This document shows positions 19,681 through 28,285 of a stretch of 64,000 nucleotides of DNA, piece by piece; the first letter of the stretch is position 1; each line of letters starts with the position of its first letter. The notes under the pieces are model-generated. The model did not search any database. It was not told the origin of the DNA and was given only the letters and a program-made list of their open reading frames with translations. The position numbers were made by a program, and so were the translations under genes. The stretch is from Bacillus sp. S/N-304-OC-R1 (lineage in GTDB: Bacteria > Bacillota > Bacilli > Bacillales > Cytobacillaceae): the NCBI RefSeq assembly GCF_019749375.1, contig NZ_JACWFE010000026.1:1-64000 (forward strand), read 5' to 3'.

Positions 19681-20500
19681 TCATATTAACCAATGGTTCG
19701 GAATTTTTAATGAAGCTGGCAGCCTAGTATTCCTATCCCCATTGGCAGAGTTCACTTGTGCCTGTGTAAGAAAGATACTTCCTGTAAGATTGGCCCCGCT
19801 CAGATTTGCATCTCTTAAATCCGCACCGATAAAATCGGACATTCTTAAATCCGCATTCCGAAGGTCAGCTGCTATAAGCAAAGCCCCTCTTAAATTAGCA
19901 CCTTTAAGGTCTGCTCCTTTAAGCTTAGCGCCAATAAGGTCTCTCCCTCTAATCAATTTATTTGCCTGCTTGTTATTCGATACTTTCCTGCGAACAAGTT
20001 CGCTTGTCTGCAGAAGGAGTTCATTCACACCTGCTCGATGTGCCGGAATATCTAGTTCCATAATGGATGTAGGATTTAAATAGGTTAGACTTTCTGTTTC
20101 CTCAAAAGCAGCTTGTAACTTCTCATGGATAGGTTTAGCTTCTTCTAAATGTAGTGCCTCATCTAAGTAAGATAGCATCTCATGAAGCTGCTGCATGACA
20201 GGAAATACGTCAAACATTTCATTAGCTATCTCGGGATGCTCCCGCCAATCATTGCCATCGTATGTGATCTGAGATACCTTCTGCCCTGCACCGAAGCATT
20301 CATAAACAGTACAGCCCCGAAAACCTTTTTCTCTTAAGCTGCTATGAATACTGCAGCGATAATCAGCCTGCAAATTGGAACAAGGCTTGCCCCCATCTTT
20401 TTTAAATGCAAAATCCGCACACTTTGCATACGGAAGAGCTACACAGCATAGAGCATAGCAATTTTCACAATCTGCTTTTAAGTTATTTAGTTTAGTATTA
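19681..20500 (-). CDS. Cys-rich pentapeptide-repeat protein, start unresolved
   Basis: From 20373 down, the frame encodes 230 residues: a Cys-containing region (DYRCSIHSSL, FRGCTVYECFGAGQ), a helical part, and a C-terminal right-handed pentapeptide-repeat helix (A(D/N)L(R/K)XX units, residues ~145-210). The same frame is open upstream to about 20500 and encodes a conserved-looking Cys cluster (ADCENCYALCCVALPYAKCA), so the true protein is longer. There is no ATG, GTG or TTG in frame there; an ATG at about 20516 is one base out of frame. A 5' frameshift or unusual start is likely. Cys clusters suggest metal binding. Function unknown. Confidence 0.7.
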
Positions 20501-20804
20501 GCCGTTAATGAATGTCATAACTTACACTTCCTTAATAAAACGGATGTCGGATTAAACGCCGTTCTTACATTTTATTGGTTAACTCGTGATTAATATTAGC
20601 ACGATTAGATGATTGATAAAACTTATTTATATTCAAGAGATTCTCCTTCACGGGGACAATGGACCTGTCCCTTTGTCCCCTTACTTAAATTTCACAGTAC
20701 TCAATACTTGTCCATTTCAAATAGAGCTGGACCTGCATATCTTGTACCAATAACTACATTTCCTTATTTAATAATGAGACAAAAATAACAAAGGAGCTGT
20801 TCAT

Positions 20805-21044
20805 ATGGTATTTATCGGTTCAGTCACCATTAAAAATATATCCGGGTCTGCTACTGTACATTTCGGCAATACAAAGACCATTTCCCCTGCCTCATCATCT
20901 AGCACAACCACAGGTTCAGGTTCTGGAAATACCGGTGCCATAACGATAACCTATCCCGGAATGACCTCAGCTGCATCAAACACCTCAAATGCAGGGAGTT
21001 CAAATCGTATTAACAATGTTAAAGTGGAATTCTCTATAGACTGA
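20805..21044 (+). CDS. GerPA/GerPF-like spore germination protein
   Basis: A 79-residue protein with the family pattern FIGSVTIKNISGSATVHFG followed by a Ser/Thr/Gly-rich stretch (GSGSGNTGAITITYPG). Proteins of this family are needed for spore-coat permeability to germinants, usually within a gerP operon; here it stands alone. ATG is preceded by AAAGGAG. It supports a spore-forming host. Confidence 0.8.
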   Translation: MVFIGSVTIKNISGSATVHFGNTKTISPASSSSTTTGSGSGNTGAITITYPGMTSAASNTSNAGSSNRINNVKVEFSID

Positions 21045-21149
21045 GTCCGCTATGGAGCAGGTGAACGGTTCCCTGCTTTATACATAATAAGAAATAAAAT
21101 CATGACATGTGATAAGATCATAAGTAAATGAACCGGAAGGAGCAGACAT

Positions 21150-21674
21150 ATGAATTTTAATTTAAACGAAGCAATTGAAGTTCTGGAGCGTACTCCACAA
21201 TCCTTGGAGCATTTTCTAGGCGGTTTATCCGATGGATGGCTGCATTGCAATGAAGGCGAAGGAACTTGGAATGCTACTGAAGTGATTGAACACCTCATTG
21301 AAGCTGAAAAAACGAATTGGCTCCCACGTTTAGAAACAATTTTAGAGAACGGGGAAAACAAGCCATTCCCATCATTTGATCGATTTGCGCATCTAAAGGA
21401 AAAATCAGAAGAAACGATCGAACAAAAGCTCCTAGAATTTAAATCCATACGTCTGCAAAATACAACCAAACTAAAGGAATTAATTAACCCTGATTTACAT
21501 CTTGAGCTTACCGGTTCACACCCGGAATTTGGGTCAGTGAAATTACGAGAATTGCTTTCTACATGGGTTGTTCATGACCTAACACACATAGCTCAAATTG
21601 CCCGCGTCTTGGCAGAGCGCTACAGGAAAGACGTCGGTCCTTGGAAAGAATATTTAAGTATTTTGAATAAATAG
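21150..21674 (+). CDS. DinB-family protein
   Basis: A 174-residue four-helix-bundle protein of the DinB/YfiT superfamily. Metal-ligand His are plausible in [10 protein letters not shown] (~47) and [15 protein letters not shown] (~135-140), a typical DinB pattern. Members include thiol-dependent transferases; substrate unknown. AAGGAG precedes ATG, and a shared terminator follows. Confidence 0.82.
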   Translation: MNFNLNEAIEVLERTPQSLEHFLGGLSDGWLHCNEGEGTWNATEVIEHLIEAEKTNWLPRLETILENGENKPFPSFDRFAHLKEKSEETIEQKLLEFKSIRLQNTTKLKELINPDLHLELTGSHPEFGSVKLRELLSTWVVHDLTHIAQIARVLAERYRKDVGPWKEYLSILNK

Positions 21675-21685
21675 GTCGACATAGA

Positions 21686-21738
21686 AAAAGAGGCTTTTCC
21701 TGTGTAAAGTTTTCATCAAACTTATCGGAAGCCTCTAT
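21686..21738. terminator. Bidirectional terminator
   Basis: AGAGGCTTTTCC pairs with GGAAGCCTCT, with A-run and T-run on either side. It serves the DinB gene (plus) and overlaps the end of the convergent membrane-protein gene (minus). Confidence 0.8.
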
Positions 21739-22168
21739 TTTTATTTTCTGTTTTCGTTTCTTTAGCACTGGCATTGTAATGTTTAAGCTTTGAAAAAGGT
21801 TTTACCTTTTTAACGTATTTGTCATTAAGTACAATCACTTTTCTATTCTCAGTAGGTGAGTATTTTCGATACACAGTTTGATATTTTTCAAAGACCAGAT
21901 GCCCTAAATAATAAACGGGGATCGTAATAAAAGTGAGAACGATTAATTGCAGCAGCCAATTGAACTCATTCCCAAAGACATATACAGTCATAACGGTCTG
22001 GACCACCATTGCCACCATCAAAACAATAATTACATTACATATATGAAAAGCGCGCTCATCTTTGTCTTCACGAAACATTCGCTCTAGTTCAGATTTGATA
22101 AAAAGTGTAGCTGCCACTGAAATCGCAATGGCAATAAGGGAAACAAAATATGCAAGAACCGTATACAT
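21722..22168 (-). CDS. Small membrane protein of unknown function
   Basis: A 148-residue protein with three to four hydrophobic segments (residues ~3-25, 45-67, 72-93) and a basic, Lys-rich cytoplasmic tail (KKVKPFSKLKHYN…). No recognised domain. It stands alone and is convergent with the DinB gene. Confidence 0.65.
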   Translation of the reverse strand: MYTVLAYFVSLIAIAISVAATLFIKSELERMFREDKDERAFHICNVIIVLMVAMVVQTVMTVYVFGNEFNWLLQLIVLTFITIPVYYLGHLVFEKYQTVYRKYSPTENRKVIVLNDKYVKKVKPFSKLKHYNASAKETKTENKNRGFR

Positions 22169-22399
22169 TTTTTAAGCCCCCGACTTACATAATATCCTTA
22201 TTGTATCACAAGAGAAGAAAAAAGAAGCCCCTCATAAGTTTCCTAAGTAATTCCGTTAACGTGGAGAAGACCCAAATTCACAAGTTAAATAACATAAGAA
22301 TTAGAAAAACAAATAAACATTGTAAATAGCACACAAAAAAGCTTGAGATTTTTCACTTTAAAGTGGAATGTTGCTTATTTAATTAAAGCTCCTATTTGT

Positions 22400-22680
22400 T
22401 GAAGGGGGAAAATCTATTTATGCTAAAGAGACGCCCCATACTTTTTAAATAAAATGTCTTGTCCTTAATTAATAACCAGAAAAAGTAAATAGACGGAGAT
22501 TTTCCCGTTAAATGCAGAATGGAGCTCGTTTTGGGGTAAATAAGGGGAATTTTTCCGTTTATACAAAGAAAAATCCCCTGTTTTTTCAATTTTTGAGTGC
22601 ATAGGCGGAATTTCTCCGCCTATTTAAGCTTATTTTTTAAAAAATTTCCAATTAAGAGGACTCTTTCCGCCTATTTCTCA
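22400..22680. repeat. Cluster of degenerate hairpin motifs, ~50-60 bp apart
   Basis: Related motifs recur: AGACGGAGATTTTCCCGTTA (22491-22510), TAAGGGGAATTTTTCCGTTT (22541-22560) and ATAGGCGGAATTTCTCCGCC (22601-22620), plus weaker versions near 22405 and 22670. Each can form a short hairpin (GGCGGA…TCCGCC is perfect). Similar small repeats are scattered in many Bacillus intergenic regions. No gene is evident. Confidence 0.6.
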
Positions 22681-22905
22681 GATTGGGGCTTAACCTGGTT
22701 CCCAAAATGATAAGAGAGTGTATGCAAATTCATATGCTATTTACAATGTTTTTCACAAAAGCCGAACTACTTAAAGTTTCCCCCAAGCTTAGCAATCTTG
22801 AGGAAAACTTCTATAAAAGGATTTTGAAGAACTCATATCTTTTTCTAACGATATTGTCTCATTGTTTCAAATAGGATAACCCTACAAATAAACTTTTTTA
22901 CCTCT

Positions 22906-24555
22906 TTAAGATTTCAAAATCATCTCTTTACAACTTTTCGTTTTCAGGAATAGTTCTAGATGCTCTTTTAAAAACCCTACATAACGGTCGATCTCTTCTA
23001 TCGTTGAGTATGGCGAGATTGCAAAAAATTTATGAGCATATACGGATACAGGCTTGTTGGAGTTTGATGCTTCCACTAGTCGTTGCTTTTTTGTATTTCC
23101 AAAGAAGACGGTATCTCGTTCAGCACCAATTACCTCTGCAAACTCATCATTAAATTGATTAATTTCCATTATTTCTTCTACGGTTAAAAGACCGTTTAAT
23201 TCATCATTCCACTTAGTCTTTTCGGGATAAAAACGGAAAGTTGTAACTGGAGAAATCTCATTCGTGATCATCACATTAGAAATTTTATTTGTTAATTTTT
23301 CTCTAAATGCAATATTGACACGGATGTAGTTGGCTAGAAGCTCTTGATAGCCTTCGATTCCAAATGCTAATAAAGAAGCATATATTGCCAAAGCACTTCC
23401 CATTCGCGAACATTCGAGCGTGTAGCCTGTATGATAGCTGCCATAACCGCGATTCCCTACATACGGGGTTTCCTCTGCATCTAAATCAACATATTTAAGA
23501 TTCTCTCTATTTTTGATTAAAAATAAACTCGTAATATATGGCGTTTGTCCAAGCTTATGGAAATCAAAGACCATACTATCTGCAAGCTTCATATGTTTAA
23601 ACTTCTGTTGATAAGATTTCAAAACCTTATTAACGTTGTCGTCAAATTGCAGAGGATTGCTTTCAAAATCGTATTGATTAAAGAAAGTATACATGCCCCC
23701 CATAGCAGAGTCTGCATGAATATAGATTGGATATATCCCATATGTGCGTTCCAATTCGTCTGCTAATAGCTTAATTCCCTCAATGTCATCAACCCCAAAT
23801 GTATCAGTTGTTCCCATTGAGGCAAGGATATAAAGGGGAACACCGCCTTTTGCAATAACAAGCTCTATTTTTTCTTTTAAATCTTCTAGATTCATAGAAT
23901 GATCAGCATTCACCTTCACACGAATCATATTTTCTACACCAATACCAGTTGCTTCTACTGATTTATACAGACTATAGTGTGAGAGCTCTGAACAGAAGCA
24001 ATAAAGATTTTTCGGTACACCAGTCTTATTAGAAGATGGTGCGTAACGGGCAATAGCCAGACGTAAAGAGTTAAAGACAGCGCCTTGTCCTCCCCATGTT
24101 GTATATCCTGCACTAATGCTCTCATCATATCCGATAAGTTTGGATAGCATACTTGTTATTTCGACTTCTGCTGTAGCCGCTGCCGGCCCTTCTACATCCC
24201 AAAGATTGTTTCCATTAACGAGCACCATTACTAAATTTCCGATAATACTAGCAATATTCGGAAGAGGAGCAGCATTAGCTACATAATTCCGATTGACGTA
24301 CCGATGTCCTTCTACCAATTTTAGTAGCTCCTGAATGACTTCCTCCATCGGTACACCCGTTTTCGGAACATCAGCCTTTTGAATGACACGATTATAGTAA
24401 TCCTCTGTATACTCCGGCATTTCTCCAAGCGTTAGTTTGTTAGGATCCTTTAATTCATCTATCTTTGTTAAAATCGTTTTAAAGTAGGACAATAATTCCT
24501 CTCTTTGTAAGTCGTTTCCGTCCATACTAGGGAACAATTTTTGTATTTCTTTCAT
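22906..24555 (-). CDS. PLP-dependent group II decarboxylase family protein
   Basis: A 549-residue PLP enzyme of the glutamate/tyrosine decarboxylase superfamily. Visible landmarks: YTTWGGQGAVFNSLRLA, stacking His in SELSHYSLYKS, Asp in IHADSAMGG that holds the pyridine nitrogen, and Lys in VFDFHKLGQTPY that binds PLP. The most likely reaction is amino-acid decarboxylation to an amine; the substrate is not predictable. It is the last gene of an operon with a chemoreceptor, a GNAT acetyltransferase and a STAS-like protein behind a c-di-GMP riboswitch, which suggests a signal or matrix metabolite. Confidence 0.85.
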   Translation of the reverse strand: MKEIQKLFPSMDGNDLQREELLSYFKTILTKIDELKDPNKLTLGEMPEYTEDYYNRVIQKADVPKTGVPMEEVIQELLKLVEGHRYVNRNYVANAAPLPNIASIIGNLVMVLVNGNNLWDVEGPAAATAEVEITSMLSKLIGYDESISAGYTTWGGQGAVFNSLRLAIARYAPSSNKTGVPKNLYCFCSELSHYSLYKSVEATGIGVENMIRVKVNADHSMNLEDLKEKIELVIAKGGVPLYILASMGTTDTFGVDDIEGIKLLADELERTYGIYPIYIHADSAMGGMYTFFNQYDFESNPLQFDDNVNKVLKSYQQKFKHMKLADSMVFDFHKLGQTPYITSLFLIKNRENLKYVDLDAEETPYVGNRGYGSYHTGYTLECSRMGSALAIYASLLAFGIEGYQELLANYIRVNIAFREKLTNKISNVMITNEISPVTTFRFYPEKTKWNDELNGLLTVEEIMEINQFNDEFAEVIGAERDTVFFGNTKKQRLVEASNSNKPVSVYAHKFFAISPYSTIEEIDRYVGFLKEHLELFLKTKSCKEMILKS

Positions 24556-24599
24556 TGCTTGACCTCCTTGATGTTTTCACTAGCTAAGAAATTTTGCAA

Positions 24600-24655
24600 A
24601 CGCAAAAAAGAAGCTTCTCACAAGTTGAACCAACCTATGAGAAGCACCTCTTATT
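24600..24655 (-). terminator. Hairpin between chemoreceptor and decarboxylase genes
   Basis: AGAAGCTTCTCA pairs imperfectly with TGAGAAGCACCTCTT across a 16-base loop; an A-run on the plus strand gives Ts on the minus strand. It lies inside the proposed operon and may reduce expression of the decarboxylase gene, or show that this gene has its own promoter. Confidence 0.55.
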
Positions 24656-24673
24656 ATGATCAGCGGGCAAATT

Positions 24674-25876
24674 TTAAACTGCTGCACTAGCATTATTTTC
24701 AGCATCTTGACTCATTTTAGCTTCTGAAGTTTCAACACTATGCTTCCATTCATTTAGTAATTTATTTACATCATTCGTTGTCTCTACAAGATTCTTTGCT
24801 TCCTGAACAAGTTTTTGCATAGTAACTAGCTCATCATCACTAATTTCTACTAGTTCCTCAAACATTTCAACAGACTCCCTAGCGATATTAGTTATCTCAA
24901 CAATGGTTGTCATAATCTGCTGAGTTGCAGAGGATAATTCTTCTGTACTAGCAGAAGAATTTTCATTATTTTCAGCAATGATCTTTGTAGTTGATAGAAT
25001 CTGTTCGAACATGGATCCAACTTCTGCCATGGTTGTATTTGTATCACCGAACTCTTCTGTTCCCTGTTGCATGGACTTGACAACTATTTCAGTTTCTTCT
25101 TGAATATTCTTTACGATATTTGATACTTCAGAAGAAGACTGGCGTGATTGTTCGGCCAATTTTCGAACCTCATCCGCAACAACTGCAAATCCTTTACCAT
25201 GTTCACCCGCACGGGCAGCTTCGATTGCCGCATTCAATGCCAATAAATTAATTTGTTCTGATATCCCTGTAATCACTTTTACAATCGTGCCGATTTCGTT
25301 AGATTTTTCTCCAAGTTTATTGATGGCATCAAATGTTATATGGATCGTTTGATTAAACTGCTCCATTTTCTTTAAGGAATCTATAAGCTTTTCGTTTCCT
25401 ACTAGCGTCAAGTCTAAGGTAGTGTTCGATTGCTCTGAAATTTGATTTGATCTTACTGATAGATCTTCGATAGCCTGTGCCATTTCTTCCATAGATGCGG
25501 CGCTTTCTTCTGCAGCAACTAATTGTTTCTGTAGTCCTCTACCTACTTCATCAATTGCCGCTCTCACAATATCCGCTTTCTCGGAAGCATATTCACCGAT
25601 TTCAGCGAGAGTTTCTCCTTTTTCATGTACATTTTTCGAAAATGAAAAAAACCTTTCTCTTACATTGCTGAAAAACGCTAATAGACCATTAAATACAGCA
25701 TGATTAGAACTTCTTTCATCCATTTTGCTGATAAGATTACCTGCAGATATTTCTTTCATTCCATTTATTATTTCTTTATTAATATGAGATTGATGTTTTA
25801 GTGAAAAATATCGATAAGCAAAGTACACCGATACCCCTAATAAAATAATAATGATACCTAGCATAATAGCTTCCAT
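24674..25876 (-). CDS. Methyl-accepting chemotaxis protein without sensor domain
   Basis: A 400-residue receptor. A single membrane segment (residues ~3-20) is followed directly by a cytoplasmic signalling coiled coil. The strictly conserved hairpin tip is intact ([19 protein letters not shown]…[16 protein letters not shown]). There is no external ligand domain and only one membrane span, so it probably senses a cytoplasmic or membrane state, or a partner such as the adjacent STAS-like protein. It would feed the CheA-CheW pathway. It lies 53 bp after the GNAT gene, in the c-di-GMP-controlled operon. Confidence 0.9.
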   Translation of the reverse strand: MEAIMLGIIIILLGVSVYFAYRYFSLKHQSHINKEIINGMKEISAGNLISKMDERSSNHAVFNGLLAFFSNVRERFFSFSKNVHEKGETLAEIGEYASEKADIVRAAIDEVGRGLQKQLVAAEESAASMEEMAQAIEDLSVRSNQISEQSNTTLDLTLVGNEKLIDSLKKMEQFNQTIHITFDAINKLGEKSNEIGTIVKVITGISEQINLLALNAAIEAARAGEHGKGFAVVADEVRKLAEQSRQSSSEVSNIVKNIQEETEIVVKSMQQGTEEFGDTNTTMAEVGSMFEQILSTTKIIAENNENSSASTEELSSATQQIMTTIVEITNIARESVEMFEELVEISDDELVTMQKLVQEAKNLVETTNDVNKLLNEWKHSVETSEAKMSQDAENNASAAV

Positions 25877-25929
25877 ATTAAATTAATCCCCTAACCCTAT
25901 TTTTTATTGAATTAGACTTAAATGTATAT

Positions 25930-26640
25930 TTATAGTTCCTTAATAAGGATATATGTTCCATCCGCTACATTTGCAGGAATATTTTTTAACTTATCATTTT
26001 CCTGATACTTATGAACAATATAGTTTCCTTCTAAATCTACATATTTTTCCATGTTATGATATTTTTCAAATACACGTATCGACTTCAAGTTTGTCGCTTC
26101 AACTAAAACAGTCTTCACTCCTTGTGAAGATGCCTTTGTTATCAATGTATTTCCTAATTGCTGAATAATTTCGGGACGGTCCTGTTCAGCTGTCACTCCT
26201 AACATAAATAGGTGTAATAACTCTCCATCATTGATGTCTTTCCCAGTTCGTTTTTTATAATCCTCCATGAAACGATTATCCACATCCTCTAGAACACGCA
26301 GAATGACATTCATATTATAAAAAGAACCTTCAAATATATCTTCTCCGATAATCTCTGGTGCATTTGTATCTCCAGCAAGTACACCAACAACATGATTATT
26401 ACTATCCTTAGCTACCGCGCAATATCCCTGCTCGACTGTAGATTCTAAATATTCCTTGGTAAACTGATAGAAATCTTCATAATCTAAATTTAATTGACCT
26501 ACCATCGGTTCCTGAATCCATTTTCCTGAAACGTCCACTCCAATAAATGAACGAGCTAGACACTCTGCTGCATTCTGAACTAAAGTTGTTTGCTCCTTCG
26601 TAATAATTTCGTATGTATATAATTCTTGTGTTGTTTGCAC
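25930..26640 (-). CDS. GNAT-like acetyltransferase
   Basis: A 236-residue protein with GNAT features: AECLARSFIGVD, a central strand CAVAKDSNNHVVGVLAGD, LFMLGVTAEQDRPEIIQQLGNTLI (acetyl-CoA loop, degenerate Q/RxxGxG/A) and the C-terminal VEATNLKSIRVFEKYHNM. It is second in the operon. An acyl-CoA-dependent modification of the decarboxylase product or of a protein is plausible but not shown. Confidence 0.72.
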   Translation of the reverse strand: MQTTQELYTYEIITKEQTTLVQNAAECLARSFIGVDVSGKWIQEPMVGQLNLDYEDFYQFTKEYLESTVEQGYCAVAKDSNNHVVGVLAGDTNAPEIIGEDIFEGSFYNMNVILRVLEDVDNRFMEDYKKRTGKDINDGELLHLFMLGVTAEQDRPEIIQQLGNTLITKASSQGVKTVLVEATNLKSIRVFEKYHNMEKYVDLEGNYIVHKYQENDKLKNIPANVADGTYILIKEL

Positions 26641-26694
26641 TTACTAATCTCCCTTTCAAATTAAAAAATAAGTTTCTTTAGATTGGACCTAACA

Positions 26695-27063
26695 TTACCT
26701 AGAATGAGGTACTTTATCGATAATTGAACCTGTGAACTTAATTCTTTCAAGGACATTCCTAATTTGGACTTGAGCAATTTTAGATGAAGGTTTTACTACA
26801 AAGATATCTTTAAAACCTAAGCTAGAATAAAGCTGCATCGCTTGCTCCAACTGCGGAACAACCTTTGAAGGGACAGGTGTTTGATGAGTAGCATCCACCA
26901 CAAACGTATAATCGTGTCTTGGTACTTTATTAATTGTATCTTGTAAATCCGCTATATAGCCTTCTGCATCTTCCTCTCTTATTAACCCATGCACTTGTAC
27001 ATGGATTTCCTTCCCCACCTCATTAATGGCCATTTTATATTTCTTTTTGTCTACGACTATCAT
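26695..27063 (-). CDS. STAS-like small protein
   Basis: A 122-residue protein with an alternating strand-helix pattern resembling STAS/SpoIIAA-like folds (IHVQVHGLIREEDAEGYIAD, YTFVVDATHQTPVPSKVV, FKDIFVVKP). It is the first gene after a c-di-GMP-I riboswitch and terminator. No catalytic residues are apparent, so it is probably a binding or regulatory partner for the downstream chemoreceptor or GNAT protein. Confidence 0.6.
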   Translation of the reverse strand: MIVVDKKKYKMAINEVGKEIHVQVHGLIREEDAEGYIADLQDTINKVPRHDYTFVVDATHQTPVPSKVVPQLEQAMQLYSSLGFKDIFVVKPSSKIAQVQIRNVLERIKFTGSIIDKVPHSR

Positions 27064-27130
27064 CTTACAATCTCCTTTTTTGCTATCGTCTTCTTTACCT
27101 CATTGTTAACATTTGCACGTTCTTTTCAAT

Positions 27131-27165
27131 AAAAAAAGCTACCCCCGATATAGATAGGGTAGCCA
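27131..27165 (-). terminator. Riboswitch terminator
   Basis: GGCTACCCTATC and a matching GGGGGTAGC arm, followed on the minus strand by T7. It lies between the c-di-GMP aptamer and the first gene and is the likely expression platform. Confidence 0.88.
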
Positions 27166-27186
27166 AATAACCGCTTGTTATGATTC

Positions 27187-27272
27187 TTGGCAACCCGACT
27201 ATCATCATCCATTTAGGATTTTAGACTCGTAGCTTTGCGTCCTTACCTTTCGATAAGTTTGCCTTTTTCAAT
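27187..27272 (-). promoter_or_regulatory. c-di-GMP-I (GEMM) riboswitch
   Basis: The minus strand shows the GEMM-I landmarks in order: GGCAAAC, TCGAAAGGTAAGGACGCAAAGC with the GAAA tetraloop and its receptor-side GGACGCAAAGC, GTCTAAAATCC, and the closing GTCGGGTTGCC. It precedes an intrinsic terminator and the STAS-GNAT-chemoreceptor-decarboxylase operon. Cyclic di-GMP levels should therefore set transcription of these genes. Direction (ON or OFF) cannot be decided by eye. Confidence 0.92.
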
Positions 27273-27313
27273 TTTAAGATAGTTCTAATCTCATGCTGAT
27301 ATTTTCCTATCAT

Positions 27314-27342
27314 ATTATAAACTATTTGTAATTTTTTGTCGA
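27314..27342 (-). promoter_or_regulatory. SigA promoter of c-di-GMP-controlled operon
   Basis: The minus strand reads TCGACA (27342-27337), a 17-bp spacer and TATAAT (27319-27314), about 40 bp before the aptamer. One mismatch to the -35 consensus, perfect -10. Confidence 0.7.
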
Positions 27343-27403
27343 ACTAGAATATTTTTCTTAGTTTGAGACCAATATCCATACATTATTGAAGGCATGCCTA
27401 TCA

Positions 27404-27502
27404 CTAGCCGATTTTTCTTGCTTCACAAAGTTCCACTATTTGATAATACAAATGCACGTTTTCCAATCAAACGTTTGATTGAAAGCAAAAAAGAGGCTTT
27501 AA
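27404..27502. repeat. Dispersed ~95-bp repeat with 18-bp palindrome, copy 1
   Basis: Shares TTTTTCTTG(C/T)TTCA, TTCCACT, ACAAAT(G/A)CAC, the perfect palindrome CAATCAAACGTTTGATTG (27464-27481) and AAAAAAGAGGCTT with copy 2 at 29440-29516. A diverged third copy is at 33790-33880. Confidence 0.8.
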
Positions 27503-27570
27503 CTGCGATTTAATCTTTGTGTCCGCCGACGGGTATGACTCTCAATTGTAAAGATTGTGTAAATTTTCCA

Positions 27571-27608
27571 TTAAGAATCTATTAACTTTCGATTATTTAC
27601 GCTATTAT
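27571..27608 (+). promoter_or_regulatory. Possible Pho-box promoter of pit operon
   Basis: Hexamers TTAAGA (27571), TTAACT (27582) and TTATTT (27593) are spaced exactly 11 bp, followed by TATTAT (27603-27608) as a -10. PhoP in Bacillus binds TTAACA-like hexamers with 5-bp spacers, and the operon encodes a phosphate transporter. The hexamers match imperfectly, so this is suggestive only. Confidence 0.45.
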
Positions 27609-27650
27609 TTGTATGTTTGATTAGTAACTGAATGAGGTGTGAGGAAAAAT

Positions 27651-28268
27651 ATGTTTAGAAAAAAAGAGGATCAGTTTTATCTGCATTTAGCTAATATAGC
27701 TGCTAATTTAAAAGAGAGCATGAATTATTTTACAGATTATAAATTAACGAGTTCTGAGGATTTGGTTATTTTCTCCGAAAAAATGAAAGAGTATGAGAAA
27801 AAAGGTGATACACTAGTCCATCAAGTTATCCGGGACTTGAATACTGTATTTATTACGCCCATTGAAAGGGAGGATATCTTAGCACTGGCAATGAATATGG
27901 ATGACATCTTAGATGGATTAGAACACACAGCTGCCTATTTTGATATGTATTCCATTACAAGTGCAGATAAATATATGCTTCAGTTCGTTGAAGCCATTCA
28001 AAAATGTGTCATAGAGATAGAAAAAGCCATCCATTTATTAACGAACAAAAACCTTCTGCAAATTAGAGAGAATGCGATAAAAATAAAAGACCATGAATCC
28101 CAATGTGATATTGTTTTACGGACTTCCATAAAGCATTTATTTCATAGTGAGAAAGATCCAATTCGTATCCTTCAATATAAAGAAATTTACGAAGAACTAG
28201 AAAAAGTGGCTGACTATTGTCAAAATGTAGCCAATACATTTGAAGCAATTATTATGAAAAATGCATAG
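27651..28268 (+). CDS. DUF47/PhoU-like Pit accessory protein
   Basis: A 205-residue helical protein of the DUF47 (PhoU-like) family, commonly encoded next to Pit phosphate transporters and thought to control them. The start ATG 27651 follows GTGTGAGG; a GTG at 27639 is in frame but overlaps that ribosome site. Motifs include FITPIEREDILALAMNMDDILD (metal-binding ExxxD-type helix). It ends 17 bp before the transporter gene. Confidence 0.88.
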   Translation: MFRKKEDQFYLHLANIAANLKESMNYFTDYKLTSSEDLVIFSEKMKEYEKKGDTLVHQVIRDLNTVFITPIEREDILALAMNMDDILDGLEHTAAYFDMYSITSADKYMLQFVEAIQKCVIEIEKAIHLLTNKNLLQIRENAIKIKDHESQCDIVLRTSIKHLFHSEKDPIRILQYKEIYEELEKVADYCQNVANTFEAIIMKNA

Positions 28269-28285
28269 GGGAGTAAACAACTAGA

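Noticed and set aside
22392-22589. Small protein of 65 residues on the minus strand
   Set aside because: It lies over the hairpin-repeat cluster and has no ribosome site or family features.
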